A stretch of 64,000 nt of DNA, taken from contig ML996690.1 of the NCBI GenBank assembly GCA_010356995.1, positions 141,101-205,100 on the forward strand, written 5' to 3'. This DNA comes from Trichodelitschia bisporula (Eukaryota > Ascomycota > Dothideomycetes > Phaeotrichales > Phaeotrichaceae). The position numbers and the translations under genes are program-made. Shown here piece after piece: positions 1 through 11,034 of the stretch. The notes below the pieces were generated by a model that worked only from the letters and a program-made list of their open reading frames with translations, did not search any database and had not been told where the DNA came from. The first letter of the stretch is position 1, and each line of letters begins with the position of its first letter.

Positions 1-11
1 TCGCCATCGAA

Positions 12-3000
12 ATGGCATCTCCCAGCCTCGCCACGTCATCCTCTACCTCCACCTCTTCCGTACCCTCCGCCTCTCCAACCGCAGCTTCACCACACCCCCG
101 ACCAGACCTCCTCCACCCCGACAGACACACCATGACCGACCGACGCTCCCCGCGCACCTCCAGCGAAGACAACCGAGACCCAGACCCAGAAAAACCCCTC
201 CGCCGCCCCAAAACCCGTAAACCAGGCGGCTTCCTGCTGCCCTCCGCGCTGCGCTTCTCCCCCGAGCCCGAGGACCCACGCACCGAGAACAATGACAAAG
301 GGAAGAAGAAGGCGGACTCAAAGCGCACGCCCCACAAACTGCTCCCGTATAATCGTGCTGGCGTCAGGGCGTCGATACGCAGCTCGCCGCTGTCGCAAGT
401 CGAATCCACAGTGCCGACCGACGGCGAGGACGGGCCGGCGGCCACACAATCACACGTGCGGGACTACGGGCGAGACAGCTCCGACAACGGCGAGGAAGCA
501 GCGCAGCCCGCCTCCGCCATCGACCCCGCCCAAATCGTCAGCATGGCGCTGAACCTCAGCGAAAGCCGCCGCCGCAACTTCAGCGCAGGCCACTTGCTTC
601 CGCCCCCATCGCCGAACCCGCGCCGCGTCACGTCGGCCGCGCAGCACGCGGCGAACACTGCGAAACTGCAAGGGAGCTATCAAGGCCAGAGTGCCGGCGG
701 GAATCTGCGTCATCACCTGCAGCACCAGCGCCAGCCGCGGAATGTTTCGCCCGAGAACCGGCGGCACGGCGTCTCGCGCCACTCGTCGAATGCCTACCCG
801 ACTCCCGGGTTTCTGGATTCAGCGGGCTCGGCTCGCGCGGTGCCCGATTTCCAGTATCATTTCTCGGCGGCGACGCTAGCGAGGGCGGAAAAGGCACGGC
901 AAGCCATCGAGCTGTCGCTCGAGTTCCGCCGCTTGCTGCAGTACCTCCCCCAACTAAAGCCAGACCACAGCGCACCGGGCAACTTCCTGCTAGCAACATC
1001 CAGCGTCCCCGGCACCGCGGGCGTGGACCTCAGCCGCACGCTCTCGTCCAGCAGTTATCGGCACGACCTCGGCCGAACCTACAACCCCTTGCAACTAATC
1101 CGCAACCGCAAGCTGCGTGCCCGGACACGCAACCCTCTAAACCCCGATATCGATTACTGGGAAGATTCAGCCCGCGTCCGCGAGTGGGTCGATGCGGTGG
1201 AGGACGCCGCCCGCCGCCCCGGCTATAGGGGTGACGACACAGTGATCCTGCCTCCCTACCCGGTGGACGGCGAAATCATCCGCGCGGATGAAGGCCCGGT
1301 GCGAGGGCATAGAAGGAACGAGGGGAGTATCAGCAAGCCCAAGCGCCCGCGCATGGACTGGTTCACCTGCCCCTCTGAACTGCTCGCCGACGCGTACTGG
1401 CTCGAGCAAGGGCATAATAAGGCGCTTATCGAAGACAAGGCAGGCGCGCGCATCTTCCCGCAGAAACGCAGTCTCGAGTCCCTCCGCCCGCGCGCCAGCC
1501 ACGAGAGCCGCCGCAGCCATTCGGGGTCAGTGCATTTATCCACCGGATCGGTAGACGACGAAACAGACCCCGAAGCCCACGCACAGCGCGGCCGCATCCG
1601 CCCCCTCGGCACGCATTCCCGCGACAATTCCCGCGGTATCAAGGGGGTGTTCCACCGCGCGCGCGCCCGCTCCCGCTCCGCCGACGCGCTATCAAGTTCA
1701 GACGAGGGATCCAACGCCACGGGCCGGCGGCACCGCCTCAGCGACGACGAGGCACAAGCACTCGACCCGCTCGAGAAACGCTTAACGAATTTCCTGGCCG
1801 GGACTGCTGCGGCCTCAGGCGCGGGCGCGCACCAAGATGGCTCACCCTTGCTCAGCCCCGGGACGCCGAATAAGTGGGGTGCGGATCTGCACGACGGCGC
1901 GGTGCGTCCAGAGCGCTCGCCCGCGCGGATCGGAATCGTCGAGCCGCCAGGGGATGACGCGAGTGCGCCGGGTTCGCCCGCGGAGGCGAGGCAACTCACG
2001 CCCCCGAGTCGGCGCATCAGCCCCGTGCGCAAAAAGCTGCCTAAACTACCCTTCATACGCACCGACGGCGACGACACGGACGGGAGCAGTCGGCATCCGA
2101 GCGGGGAATCGCCTCAACCACTGCCCGCGACGCGGACGAGTCTGGACCTACCTGGGAGGAAACTCTTCCCCACGCGCACAAACGACAGTCTCTCCTCCCT
2201 CCCCCGTGTGCCCAAATCCAAGTCCAAAGAACCCCAGTCCGCAGTTCGCCGCTTCTTCAAAGGCTCCGCGGCCGCCATGCGCGGTAAACGCGCTAAGCCG
2301 ACTCCTAGCCGTAGCACCACGGGGACGGAGTCCGAAGGCGACGAGCCGGAGGGTCTCAAACCCCTCCCGCTGCCGCACGCGCCATCTCGCACACCGTCTA
2401 CCGCTGCGGACACGGAGGGACCGGGTTCACCCGCGCAGCCCGCCCTAACAGCCCCAGGAAAACCAGACCGTTTCGCGCGCCTCGCACCCCCCGGCCTCGA
2501 TCTTTCGCACGTCAGCGGGGGTGACGACAGGCGCCCGAGCGCACCGCGCCCGCGCCGGATCGCGAAGCATATTGCTGCACTCGTCGTAGGCCGGGACGGG
2601 GGCGGGAGGGACGGGAGCGGGAGGGATGGGGATGAGAAGAAGGACCGGGCTACCCCACCGAGTACCCGGCACTGGAGCATCAGCGACGTGAGGCCGGTGC
2701 TGGGGAATGGGAATGGGGATGAGAGGGGGAGGGGGAGGGGGAGGGGGGGGGTTGTGCGGCCTGATCCGCATGCGCTTGCGCTGAGGAGGGTTAGGGCTGT
2801 GTTGCTGTGCTCGGGGGTCAAGGCTGCTGCTATTGTGGCGCGCACTGGGGATGCGGAGATGGGAGCGGGGCGGATCCACGCGGCCGCACTGCGCGGCTCG
2901 CTTCGCTCCCTGAAAAAAGCTGAGACCACATTCACCTCCTCCCTCGCGCCCTCCCTACGCGGCGAACTAGAAACCCGCTGCACGGAGGGGGAGAGCGAAG

Positions 3001-3275
3001 TCGAGCGCGCGCGCCGCGGCGGCGACATCGCGGCGGCCGGACTAGAAGGGGGGTGGGGCGTGTTGGCTAGGGGTGTGTGGGGGGATATAGGCCGCCTGGG
3101 ACGGGCGCGGAAGAGGAGGTTACGATGGGTTAGGAGGGTGGGGTTTGGCGCGTTGGAGTGGCTTGTGCTGTGCGTGCTTTGGGGATTGTGGTTGGGGGTT
3201 GTGGTTTGGAGGGTGATTAGGGGGACGGTGAGGGGCGTGGGGAGGGGGGTTAGGTGGGTTTTTTGGTTGAGTTGA
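12..3275 (+). CDS. Large low-complexity protein with C-terminal membrane anchor, function unknown
   Basis: I do not recognise the family. One uninterrupted reading frame gives 1,087 residues from an ATG at base 12, the first possible start visible, so an upstream exon outside the window cannot be excluded. The first 270 or so residues are Ser/Pro/Arg-rich and probably disordered. The most structured-looking part lies around residues 270-470, with a YNPLQLIRNRKLRAR stretch and Trp-rich segments (IDYWEDSARVREWVDAVE, RPRMDWFTCPSELLADAYW). Residues 500-900 are again Ser/Pro/Arg-rich. The last 45 residues contain a strongly hydrophobic helix (LEWLVLCVLWGLWLGVVVW) followed by a short basic tail, which suggests a tail-anchored or single-pass membrane protein with a large cytosolic part. 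Codon use changes from C-ending codons to GGG/AGG-rich codons in the last third. It converges on the GH36 gene to the right. Confidence 0.75.
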   Translation: MASPSLATSSSTSTSSVPSASPTAASPHPRPDLLHPDRHTMTDRRSPRTSSEDNRDPDPEKPLRRPKTRKPGGFLLPSALRFSPEPEDPRTENNDKGKKKADSKRTPHKLLPYNRAGVRASIRSSPLSQVESTVPTDGEDGPAATQSHVRDYGRDSSDNGEEAAQPASAIDPAQIVSMALNLSESRRRNFSAGHLLPPPSPNPRRVTSAAQHAANTAKLQGSYQGQSAGGNLRHHLQHQRQPRNVSPENRRHGVSRHSSNAYPTPGFLDSAGSARAVPDFQYHFSAATLARAEKARQAIELSLEFRRLLQYLPQLKPDHSAPGNFLLATSSVPGTAGVDLSRTLSSSSYRHDLGRTYNPLQLIRNRKLRARTRNPLNPDIDYWEDSARVREWVDAVEDAARRPGYRGDDTVILPPYPVDGEIIRADEGPVRGHRRNEGSISKPKRPRMDWFTCPSELLADAYWLEQGHNKALIEDKAGARIFPQKRSLESLRPRASHESRRSHSGSVHLSTGSVDDETDPEAHAQRGRIRPLGTHSRDNSRGIKGVFHRARARSRSADALSSSDEGSNATGRRHRLSDDEAQALDPLEKRLTNFLAGTAAASGAGAHQDGSPLLSPGTPNKWGADLHDGAVRPERSPARIGIVEPPGDDASAPGSPAEARQLTPPSRRISPVRKKLPKLPFIRTDGDDTDGSSRHPSGESPQPLPATRTSLDLPGRKLFPTRTNDSLSSLPRVPKSKSKEPQSAVRRFFKGSAAAMRGKRAKPTPSRSTTGTESEGDEPEGLKPLPLPHAPSRTPSTAADTEGPGSPAQPALTAPGKPDRFARLAPPGLDLSHVSGGDDRRPSAPRPRRIAKHIAALVVGRDGGGRDGSGRDGDEKKDRATPPSTRHWSISDVRPVLGNGNGDERGRGRGRGGVVRPDPHALALRRVRAVLLCSGVKAAAIVARTGDAEMGAGRIHAAALRGSLRSLKKAETTFTSSLAPSLRGELETRCTEGESEVERARRGGDIAAAGLEGGWGVLARGVWGDIGRLGRARKRRLRWVRRVGFGALEWLVLCVLWGLWLGVVVWRVIRGTVRGVGRGVRWVFWLS

Positions 3276-3584
3276 TATGGAGAGGGAGGGGGGGAGGGGG
3301 GTGAGATGGATGGATGGTAGGGCTGAACTGGATGGATGGTGAGGCTGGATAGTCAGGCTTTTCGTTGATTCGGATTTGCATATGCGAGCGTGGAGTTTGG
3401 GGGCTGCCGTCTGCGAGGCAGGGCGATTTTGTTCAGCATACACCTCATGTACACGCGCGATGGATACCGTGGGATGCGCAAGTCCAATTTTCATTCTCAT
3501 AACTTTCGTACCCAGGAACACACAGAACTAACACCAGGCATAAGAATCCCCCCCCCCCCATCACCACCCCCCATCAATCCCCCA
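3276..3584. other. Convergent 3' intergenic region
   Basis: About 310 bases between two converging genes. The left end is G-rich, with ggatggatgg runs; the right end carries a poly-C run near 3549-3559. No gene seen; probably the two 3' UTRs. Confidence 0.6.
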
Positions 3585-6485
3585 CTACCGCACAAACACC
3601 TCAACAACAACCTCATTACTCCACCCCGCCCTCTGTTCTGACTCTTTCCACGCCCTCTCCAAATCAACCAAAAGCACATCCCCATCCACGCTAACACAAT
3701 GCCGCGGAATCGGCCTCCCAAAAAGCACCCCCATCAAATCCTCCTCCACACTCCTCCCCGCCAGGCCACTAATCCAAATCCCAAGCACACCCAACGCTTT
3801 GAGGCTCGTCCAAACATGCACCCGCCCATTGGACTCACTAACCCTCGTCCCGACCACACCAGCCGCAGCACTCATTTTCGCCACCAGTCCCAGCACTGCA
3901 ACGCCCAACGGGCCGCTCTTCGCTTTCGCGCGGGTCACGGGGTACGCGGTGAGTAAATCGTACCCGCGCACCGGCAAATCGAGGCTCACAACCGCCTTCC
4001 CCGCCCTCGTCGTCGGGCCCACGAGTTTATCCGCGACATGGCTGCGCAGGACGTATTCCCCCTCCGCACTCGCGCCCGGGAAATCCGCCAGCGTGAGCAC
4101 AGCGGACACAGGATCCTGACTAACATTGAAGACCCCCAAAAGCGGCGTCCCGGGGCTGCCGGCGTACCCGTCGATCCAGTTATCCACCGTGAGCAATTGC
4201 GCGTCTCCATACCCGACATAAGGGGTGGTAGCTTTGGCCACGCGATGCGGGCGCAAAATGACCGTTTCACCGCGCGGCGTCGTCGCCGTCATTTGCTTAA
4301 TCAACGGCACGTTGTGTCTTCCCGGCGTATCGGTGAAATAAATCGGCCCCCCACTAACACACCTCGCGGCAGCATGAAACGCCGCCCAGGGATGATCCGT
4401 CTGGAACATATCCCAGTCCGGGAGGGCATGCAAATGCTGCGTAAACAACGCGTTATGCGCATTTGCGAACACGTGCCACGCATGACTACTCGGTATGTCG
4501 GGGAAGAAGTCATCTGAGTTCCGGACCAGGAGACGCGGTTTCGTGACTGGCATTTGCGAGTGGAAGATTAGGGGCGGGGCTTGCGACATGCAGCTTATGG
4601 CTCTGGCTTGGAACTTGCGGAGTGTGGCGATGGTCCAGGCGTCTTGGTAAGGCCGAATGAGGGCGCGGCGGGAGGGTGCGGTGGCGATTTGGTCGAGCAT
4701 GAATTGGGCGTCGGTTTTTACGGAGTCGATCCCGCAGTCGGAGAGGAATCTGCTACGTTAGTTTGGGGTGCGGAGGGGAGGGCTACGGGGACGCACTGGT
4801 AGAAGTCGCTGTAGAAGCGCAGGGCCTCGCCAGGGTGGATACATGTCCAGGTCCCGCCGTTGACATTCTTGACTTCGACGGTGAGGTAGTTGAGCGCTAT
4901 TTCGCTCTTCGGCGCGATGGCGCCCCAGTAGCCGAGCTTGCGGACGTCAGTAGACTTCCCGCAGTAGTAGAGGCGAACTCACCATCGCGTGCCACACGGC
5001 GACGTGCCGGATGCTCTTGTGCTTCTCGCGCAGCGTATGCACCGTGTGCCCCAGACCCTTTGGAAACCCCTCCTCATTGGCCTGGAAGCGCGTCATCCCG
5101 CGATAGATCTGGTTGAGGCCCGCGTTGTCCTGTGCGGTCAGGTCAGCCTCGTTCAGCCTTGCAGTGTCAGGGGGGAGACAAACCAGTGACTGCCAGTTAT
5201 CGTCAATGATGAGGCTGGAGACTGCGGCGCTGGTCAGCATAGCTCCTTCTGATAGGAATGCCCACGCACTCTTGATCCCATTCCTCTCCAACTCATCCAA
5301 CGCATCAAAAATCTTCTCCTCAGTCAACGCCTGCCCAATCCCATTCCACGTACAATACGCAAACCCATCCGCCCACTCCTCCACCCAACTCGCCTTAACA
5401 TCCTCCTCCTTTATAGCCTCAATCTCCTCCTCCAACTCCCCACTCGCGCGCGCAAACTCTGCCACCACCCGCCGCGCCTTATACATAACCGCCGCATTCG
5501 CAACCTCAAAGCTCTTCGCCACCGCAACCAGCACCCTTGCCGTCCCCTCCCCCTCGTCATCATTCCGCGAATTCACAACCACGTTCCCGTCCCCATCATG
5601 CACCAGCGTACTCAGCACATCATCCACCCCACTCAGCGCCAGCACCACAACAGACAACCCATCCCGCCTTAAAAACGCCGCCATAATCGCCTCATGATCG
5701 ACCTCGAACTTGTCACGGCCGTGCCGCGGCGCCAACCACGGCGTCCAGAGGCGCACAATTGCCATCCACCGGCTACACATTTCGGGCACGCCGAGCACCG
5801 TCTTCGCCCACGCCGAATCATCCCCGTTCGCCGGCGCCAGCGGGGCCGTGAGGGACCACAGCTGCGTATCCGGCGTGTCTGCGTTCTCGCCCTGCACGGC
5901 CCATGCCTCGCTCAGCCCGGCGATGTAGTACGAAAGCGGATGCTCTGAGAAGAGCGCGGGCTGGAGGTAGAGCAGCCCGTCGCCGAGGCCAAGCGTGTCC
6001 TTAGCCCATTTCCAGTCCCCGTCGGTGCGGGGCCGGAATTTGTATGTGAAGGCTGCTGCGGGGTTTGTGGCCTCGCTGACGGGGAAGTCGAGGATGAAGA
6101 CCCGGCGGTGGAGGTGTGGGGCTGCGAGTTGATGGACTTCGAGCTGGGGACGTCAGCAACAGCATCCCGCCTGTCCCTGCACAGGAAGCAATTAGATGAG
6201 ACGTACCAGCTCGGCCGCCTCGCCCGCAGGCACCAACTCCGTGCTCGCCCAGTTATCAACCCCACCCAGGTTATGCCACAGCGCGACCTGCCACTCGGCC
6301 CCACTCGCAACGTCCGTCTCCAGCACGACGGCGAAAGGGATAGAGCCCGCATCAGGCGCAACGACGGTCGCGACGTCGAGCGGCGGGTTGCTAGTGAGCT
6401 TCGCGTACATATTTGCAGGTTGGGGAGGGGGAGACGCAGGTTTGGGAGGCCAGGCAACGATCCGTTCGGGGAGGTAGAGGTTCAT
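3585..6485 (-). CDS. Raffinose synthase / seed-imbibition (Sip1) family glycoside hydrolase, GH36-like
   Basis: Four exons read from the right: 6485-6207, 6143-4983, 4936-4797 and 4752-3585, giving 915 residues with all junctions in phase and all introns GT-AG. The family contains plant raffinose synthases and alkaline alpha-galactosidases. Fungal members are presumed to act on alpha-galactosides, but the substrate here is not shown. The centre carries the GH36 core, including the segment CGIDSVKTDAQF with the family's catalytic-site Lys and Asp, and WNGIGQALTEEKIFDALDEL upstream of it. After it come GGPIYFTDTPGRHN and the C-terminal beta-domain (LLGVFNVSQDPVSAVLTLADFPG). No signal peptide is apparent, so it is probably intracellular. 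The family assignment is firm; the reaction is inferred. Confidence 0.9.
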
Positions 6486-7075
6486 AGCTGCGGATTGCGG
6501 GGGGAGGTTGGGGTGTGGTTGCTAAGCCGGAAGGGGCAATTGAGGGGAAGGTGGGAATGGGGAGGGGTTGGCGTTCTGGAAGATCTCAGCCTTGGAGGAA
6601 TACGAAGTACTGGTTGCTGCGTTCAAGACTAGGGAGAGGCTGGGGGGCTGGGGGGCTGGGGCTGATCTCATAGCTTCAACAGCAGGTGCGGGTGCTACTT
6701 GAGTGATTTTCTTCTACTTTGCTGCTCTGCTCTTCCCGTCACGATACGATGCAGGTCCAATTGCACATTGCCTTCAACGCTACCATTGTTGGTCACTCGC
6801 CCGCCCCGGGTCCCACTATGCTAGGCCCCATACGTCGCATCGGCAGGTACTCAGGTGCAGGCGTGGCACCTCACAAGGTCAGCTGCAGGCCAGAACAACT
6901 CACGAGACGCGCGGTGTGCAGACCGCTTCCACAAAGCTCCCATACCATAGACAGACAAGGAAAAAGGGGGGAAAAATAGAATGCCCGATGCATCACACTA
7001 CAAAGGATTATCTCGCCCAAAAGTGCGACCCGGTCCAGCGCCTGTAAACTGCAGCAACCACAGCCATTACGGCGT
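6486..7075. other. Intergenic: GH36 gene promoter and SAC1 3' flank
   Basis: About 590 bases. It must hold the promoter of the leftward GH36 gene and the 3' end of the SAC1 gene. A short direct repeat (ctggggg twice) lies near 6641-6663. No further gene supported. Confidence 0.5.
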
Positions 7076-9284
7076 CTATTCGATCCTCTTCTTGCCTTCC
7101 TCCATGAATCCGAGACGCGCGTCGCTCTTACCCCGTTCGTGACGCGAGAGCAGCGGTCCTATCACCGGCGTTTGTAGCACGTTGTTGAGCGCCTCCTGGT
7201 ACCCTTCATGCGCATAGGGTGGCGTGTTGAGTTTCGGCCAGTTGACCTAACAAAGTCAGCCTTGCCCAGCAGTTATAGAATCAAAGGACGACTTACGTAG
7301 AATGTGCCGTGCGTGAAGATAAAGTAAAGACTGGCCATAGCAATGATAAACGACAAGATCATGAGCACCCGCAGCGGCCAAACCGCCGCCATGGCATCTC
7401 TCCGCGTAAAGGATCCCACAAACACCAGGAACACACTCGCCGCCAGAATATACGGCACACTCTGAATCAGCAGCGGCCGCTTGTCGACAAACACCCAACC
7501 GCCGAGGTGATTCCTCGCCGGCAGGTACGTGCCCAAGAAGACATCAAACGCGTCCTGGCGCGGCCCATCATAGAAATTATTCCTTAGATAGCGCGTCGTC
7601 GAGTTCGTCGCATCCATCAACATCCCCCTCTTCGTCCGCTCGCCCGTGCGCGTAAAGTCCGTCTTGAGCGCGCCCGTACCGGAGTACGACTTACTCACGA
7701 CATCGGCGTTGTCGGCCCACACGTTGCGGAACAGGTGCTCGAAGGCATGGTCCTCGTCCACGCGCTCGCCCTCGCGCAACACACCCAGATCGATCAGCAT
7801 CCGCGTTAGCATGAACCGGCCAAGCATGCTCTGTACGACATTCGTACGGTCCAGACAGTCCATGCAGTTCGTCCGCACGACGCACGTCTGCCGGCTGCGC
7901 ACCTCCATGCGGCCCATGGAATCGCCGGGCATGTCCACGCCGCGGAAGTAGCCGTGCTCGATGAGCGGGCCCTCGAGTTGCTGGAGCAGGAGCTGCGCGC
8001 GATGCCACCGGAGGCCTTTGGTTTCGTTGTGGAAATCGAAGTAGATGTAGTGCAACCGGCTGTATTCGCCGCGGTCCCGCTGCGGTTCGGCCACGTTGAA
8101 CTTCTCGGCCGTTTTCTCGTCGCTGTACGTTTTTTGTGCGGGTGCTGGCACCAGGTAGTCGTGCATCTGCTTGTATGCATCCTTCACGCGCTGCTCGCGG
8201 CCCTTCTGGTTAACCAGGTTGACGAGGAAGTTGTCGCCGTAGATCCGGATCTGCTCGTCAAAATGGCGTTTCGCCGCTTGCACCGCGCTCTCTACCCCGC
8301 GGATCTGCAGGCGCGGCGTGTACTTGAGGGTGTTGATCTCGGCCCAGTAGACCGGCACGCTGCCCCGAGTCTGCACATACGACAGGGCCTGCGCTTCTCG
8401 TCCGGCCAACGGCCCGGTCTTCGCTTCGGACATCCCACCGTCGCCGGCATAGCTCACAGGGCCCTTCGATGCGGCATCGTTGATGATGACAATCTGCTCC
8501 GTCTCGTTGTAGTTGGATACATTGCCCCTTTCGTCTATCCCGCGGGAAAAGTAGCGCGTGCCGCCGCGGTGTCTTGAGCGCCGAGTGATGAGGACAAAGG
8601 TCAGGGGGTTGCCCTTTACGGATGTGTTCCTGATCTCCATCATGCCGTACATGACTGGTAGGATAAAGGGGTCGATCCCGGGCTGCTCCCCGCGGTATCC
8701 GAGCCGGCCGCTGTTGCCCGTCCGGTAGTCAATCAGGTCCGACTGGACGAAGCGGTTCCAGAAAAAGCGGTCATCGGCGCGTTTCCAGAGCGGAAGCACC
8801 GGGTTGCTGTCCGACTGGCGCTGGAGGCTGTTTGTAATGTCGTAGGAGTAGGAAAAATACAGCGGCGCATTCTTAAGAAGATCTTTGACAATGTGCAGAT
8901 ATGTATCTTCATCCAAATCGTGCAGCGGGCGCTCGCGGAGGGGAAGGAACTCCGTTGCCGCGATCTTGTAGATCATATGTCCCCGAAGCCGGCCCACGGG
9001 TGTCGCCTTCGTGATCACAATGATGTACTTGTCTGCCGACGTCAGCCAGCTCCGCAGTTGCGGGGTTGTCAGGAGGTACCTAGGCGCAGGCTGATGATGC
9101 CTAGTATGCCCGCAATGCTAGATACTCTTTTCGAACCCAGAAGCTTGCCATCGTTCAGGCGCAGATCTCCAGAGGGCCGGTCGACGACCAGAGTCGGCGA
9201 GTTCGGAGACGACGGCGACGAGAAGGCATAATGCGATGCGGAGGCGTGCACATTGATGTCGCGAAAGGGGAGGGACGTGGCCAT
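7076..9284 (-). CDS. SAC1: Sac1-type phosphoinositide phosphatase, ER/Golgi membrane
   Basis: Three exons: 9284-9080, 9032-7297 and 7246-7076; 703 residues. It removes phosphate from phosphatidylinositol 4-phosphate and related monophosphates at ER and Golgi membranes. The SAC domain fills most of the protein and holds the CX5R catalytic signature as CMDCLDRT (Cys near 458, Arg near 464). Two hydrophobic helices follow near the C-terminus (VPYILAASVFLVFVGSFT and LMILSFIIAMASLYFIF), as expected for a two-pass anchor. The last exon encodes the conserved tail VNWPKLNTPPYAHEGYQEAL ending EEGKKRIE. The first intron joins SLRL to DKYIIVITKA across a codon, matching the family. It is divergently transcribed from the Rab5 gene. 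Confidence 0.96.
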
Positions 9285-9821
9285 GATAGGCCGCTGAGCT
9301 GCTGGCCCGGTGTGGAGCTCACAGCAGAATTGGCAATGCTGTGTGACGGACTGGTGCTTTCTTTACGGCAAAAGGGAGGAAGAGGTAACGCGTCGTCCAA
9401 ATCTTTGGACAAGTACAGAATAGCAAACTGTAGGTGGCTCGTCTGGAATGGTGTTCTTCGGAGGCGCAAAAGGTTCGTGTTCCTTGGAAACATCAAGGTG
9501 GCGCGGCTTCGGGAGGGATGAGGAGCAGCAGGTGGCTAGTGAAATGACAGATGCAGGGTGTGGCTGATAGGCCGACGCTCACAGGTCAGTTCAGTTCTGG
9601 CAGCGTCACGCTGAACCTCTCTCTCTCTCTCGCTCTCCAGGTTCCAACCTTCAACATCACCGCCCCAACAAGTCCAGTCCACCACATCCTCAACAACCCC
9701 CACCAACCCCATCAACACCGCCAGCTGCCAGCCCATTCCGTTCCACATCCACCTCCTTTGGGCCTCCAACTGTCATCACTCTCCCTCATCCGCCCTTCCG
9801 CCTCCGCTTCATCCTCCAACA
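9285..9821. promoter_or_regulatory. Shared divergent promoter of SAC1 and the Rab5 gene
   Basis: 537 bases separate the two start codons, which face away from each other. A CT-repeat tract at about 9617-9639 lies some 185 bases upstream of the Rab5 ATG and pyrimidine-rich sequence continues to it, as is common in fungal promoters. No other gene seen here. Confidence 0.6.
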
Positions 9822-10668
9822 ATGGCAGCCCGCATGCAGCAAGGTGGCAGACCTGGCGGCTCGCGCTTCGCACAGTTCAAGCTTGTACTTCTCGGTATGT
9901 GATATTATTGCCAGCGATTTGACATACACTAACCACGGTGCAGGTGAATCGGCAGTCGGCAAGGTGAGAAATGGCGACGTTTGCTCATATCGCTAGCTAA
10001 CAGAGAGACAGAGCTCACTAGTATTGCGTTTCGTAAAAGTAAGACACCCCCTCCACACTCTATCCCGCATCGCTAACCTCCAGGACCAATTCGACGACTA
10101 CCGAGAATCAACAATCGGCGCCGCCTTCCTCACCCAGACCATCGCCCTCGACGAATCCACCACAGTCAAGTTCGAAATCTGGGACACCGCCGGGCAGGAA
10201 CGCTACAAGTCGCTTGCACCCATGTACTACCGCAACGCCAACTGCGCCGTCGTCGTCTACGACATCACACAGGCCGTACGTGTCCCTATCTCTTCTCCGC
10301 CCCACTAACCCCCCCAGTCCTCCCTCGACAAAGCCAAGGCATGGGTGAAAGAGCTCCAGCGCCAGGCAAACGAGAACATCATCATCGCCCTCGCAGGCAA
10401 CAAGCTCGACCTCGTAACGGAATCGCCCGACAAGCGCGCCATCACGACCGCCGACGCCGAGCAGTACGCAAAGGAGGCCGGGCTGCTCTTCTTCGAGACC
10501 TCAGCCAAGACAGCGGAAAACGTCCGCGAGCTCTTCACAGCCATTGCGAAGAAACTACCTCTCGACCAGGCGGGACCGCGGAGTATGCGCGCCCAGGCAG
10601 CGCGTCCGGGCGTCGACCTGCGGCCCGAGTCACATGCCACGCAGGGAGCGGCGGGGTGCAACTGCTAA
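9822..10668 (+). CDS. YPT5: Rab5-family small GTPase of the early endosome
   Basis: Five exons: 9822-9894, 9944-9963, 10012-10038, 10084-10275 and 10318-10668; 220 residues. Rab5/Vps21 GTPases recruit tethering factors and the PI 3-kinase complex to early endosomes. Every G-box is visible: P-loop GESAVGKS (residues 25-32), effector region [22 protein letters not shown] and ETSAK. The C-terminus ends GCNC, a CXC-type double geranylgeranylation signal. Exons 2 and 3 are micro-exons of 20 and 27 bases, and the P-loop is spread over three exons. All junctions are GT-AG and in phase. The symbol follows the S. pombe and filamentous-fungal name; it is Vps21 in budding yeast. Confidence 0.97.
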
Positions 10669-11034
10669 ACTAAGCGGGTACCGCTTTGTCCAGTCCTTTG
10701 ACGCAGGCCTTGTTCGGCCGCAGGTCCGCGACGCGTATGTCCTTCGACGCATGTCCATATGCCTCCGCGTAGTTTCTTGAGATCAGGCCGGTGTTTTGTA
10801 AGCCCGATTTATGTCTCATTAGGTGCTCTTGCGCGCGCGCTTGTTTTCGGCGGTGTTGGTTGGCGTGGGACTGCTACTTAAGACACAATTCCTTAATAGG
10901 CACATGAAGATTCCGGTCGTGCGAGTGTTTTTTCTGGATGTCAGAGTCTAGAGACTGAGTAGGGTGAGGAGATTGTCAATCAATTGATCCGTGAAACGCC
11001 GTGGATGCTTAAGTTACATGCCTGTTTACCGTGC
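10669..11034. other. Convergent intergenic region, YPT5 / RCF1
   Basis: 366 bases, presumably two 3' UTRs. No gene or repeat seen. Confidence 0.5.

Noticed and set aside
1256-3028. Long antisense frames inside the first gene
   Set aside because: GC-rich shadow frames opposite a long coding region; composition is Ser/Arg-rich without conserved motifs.
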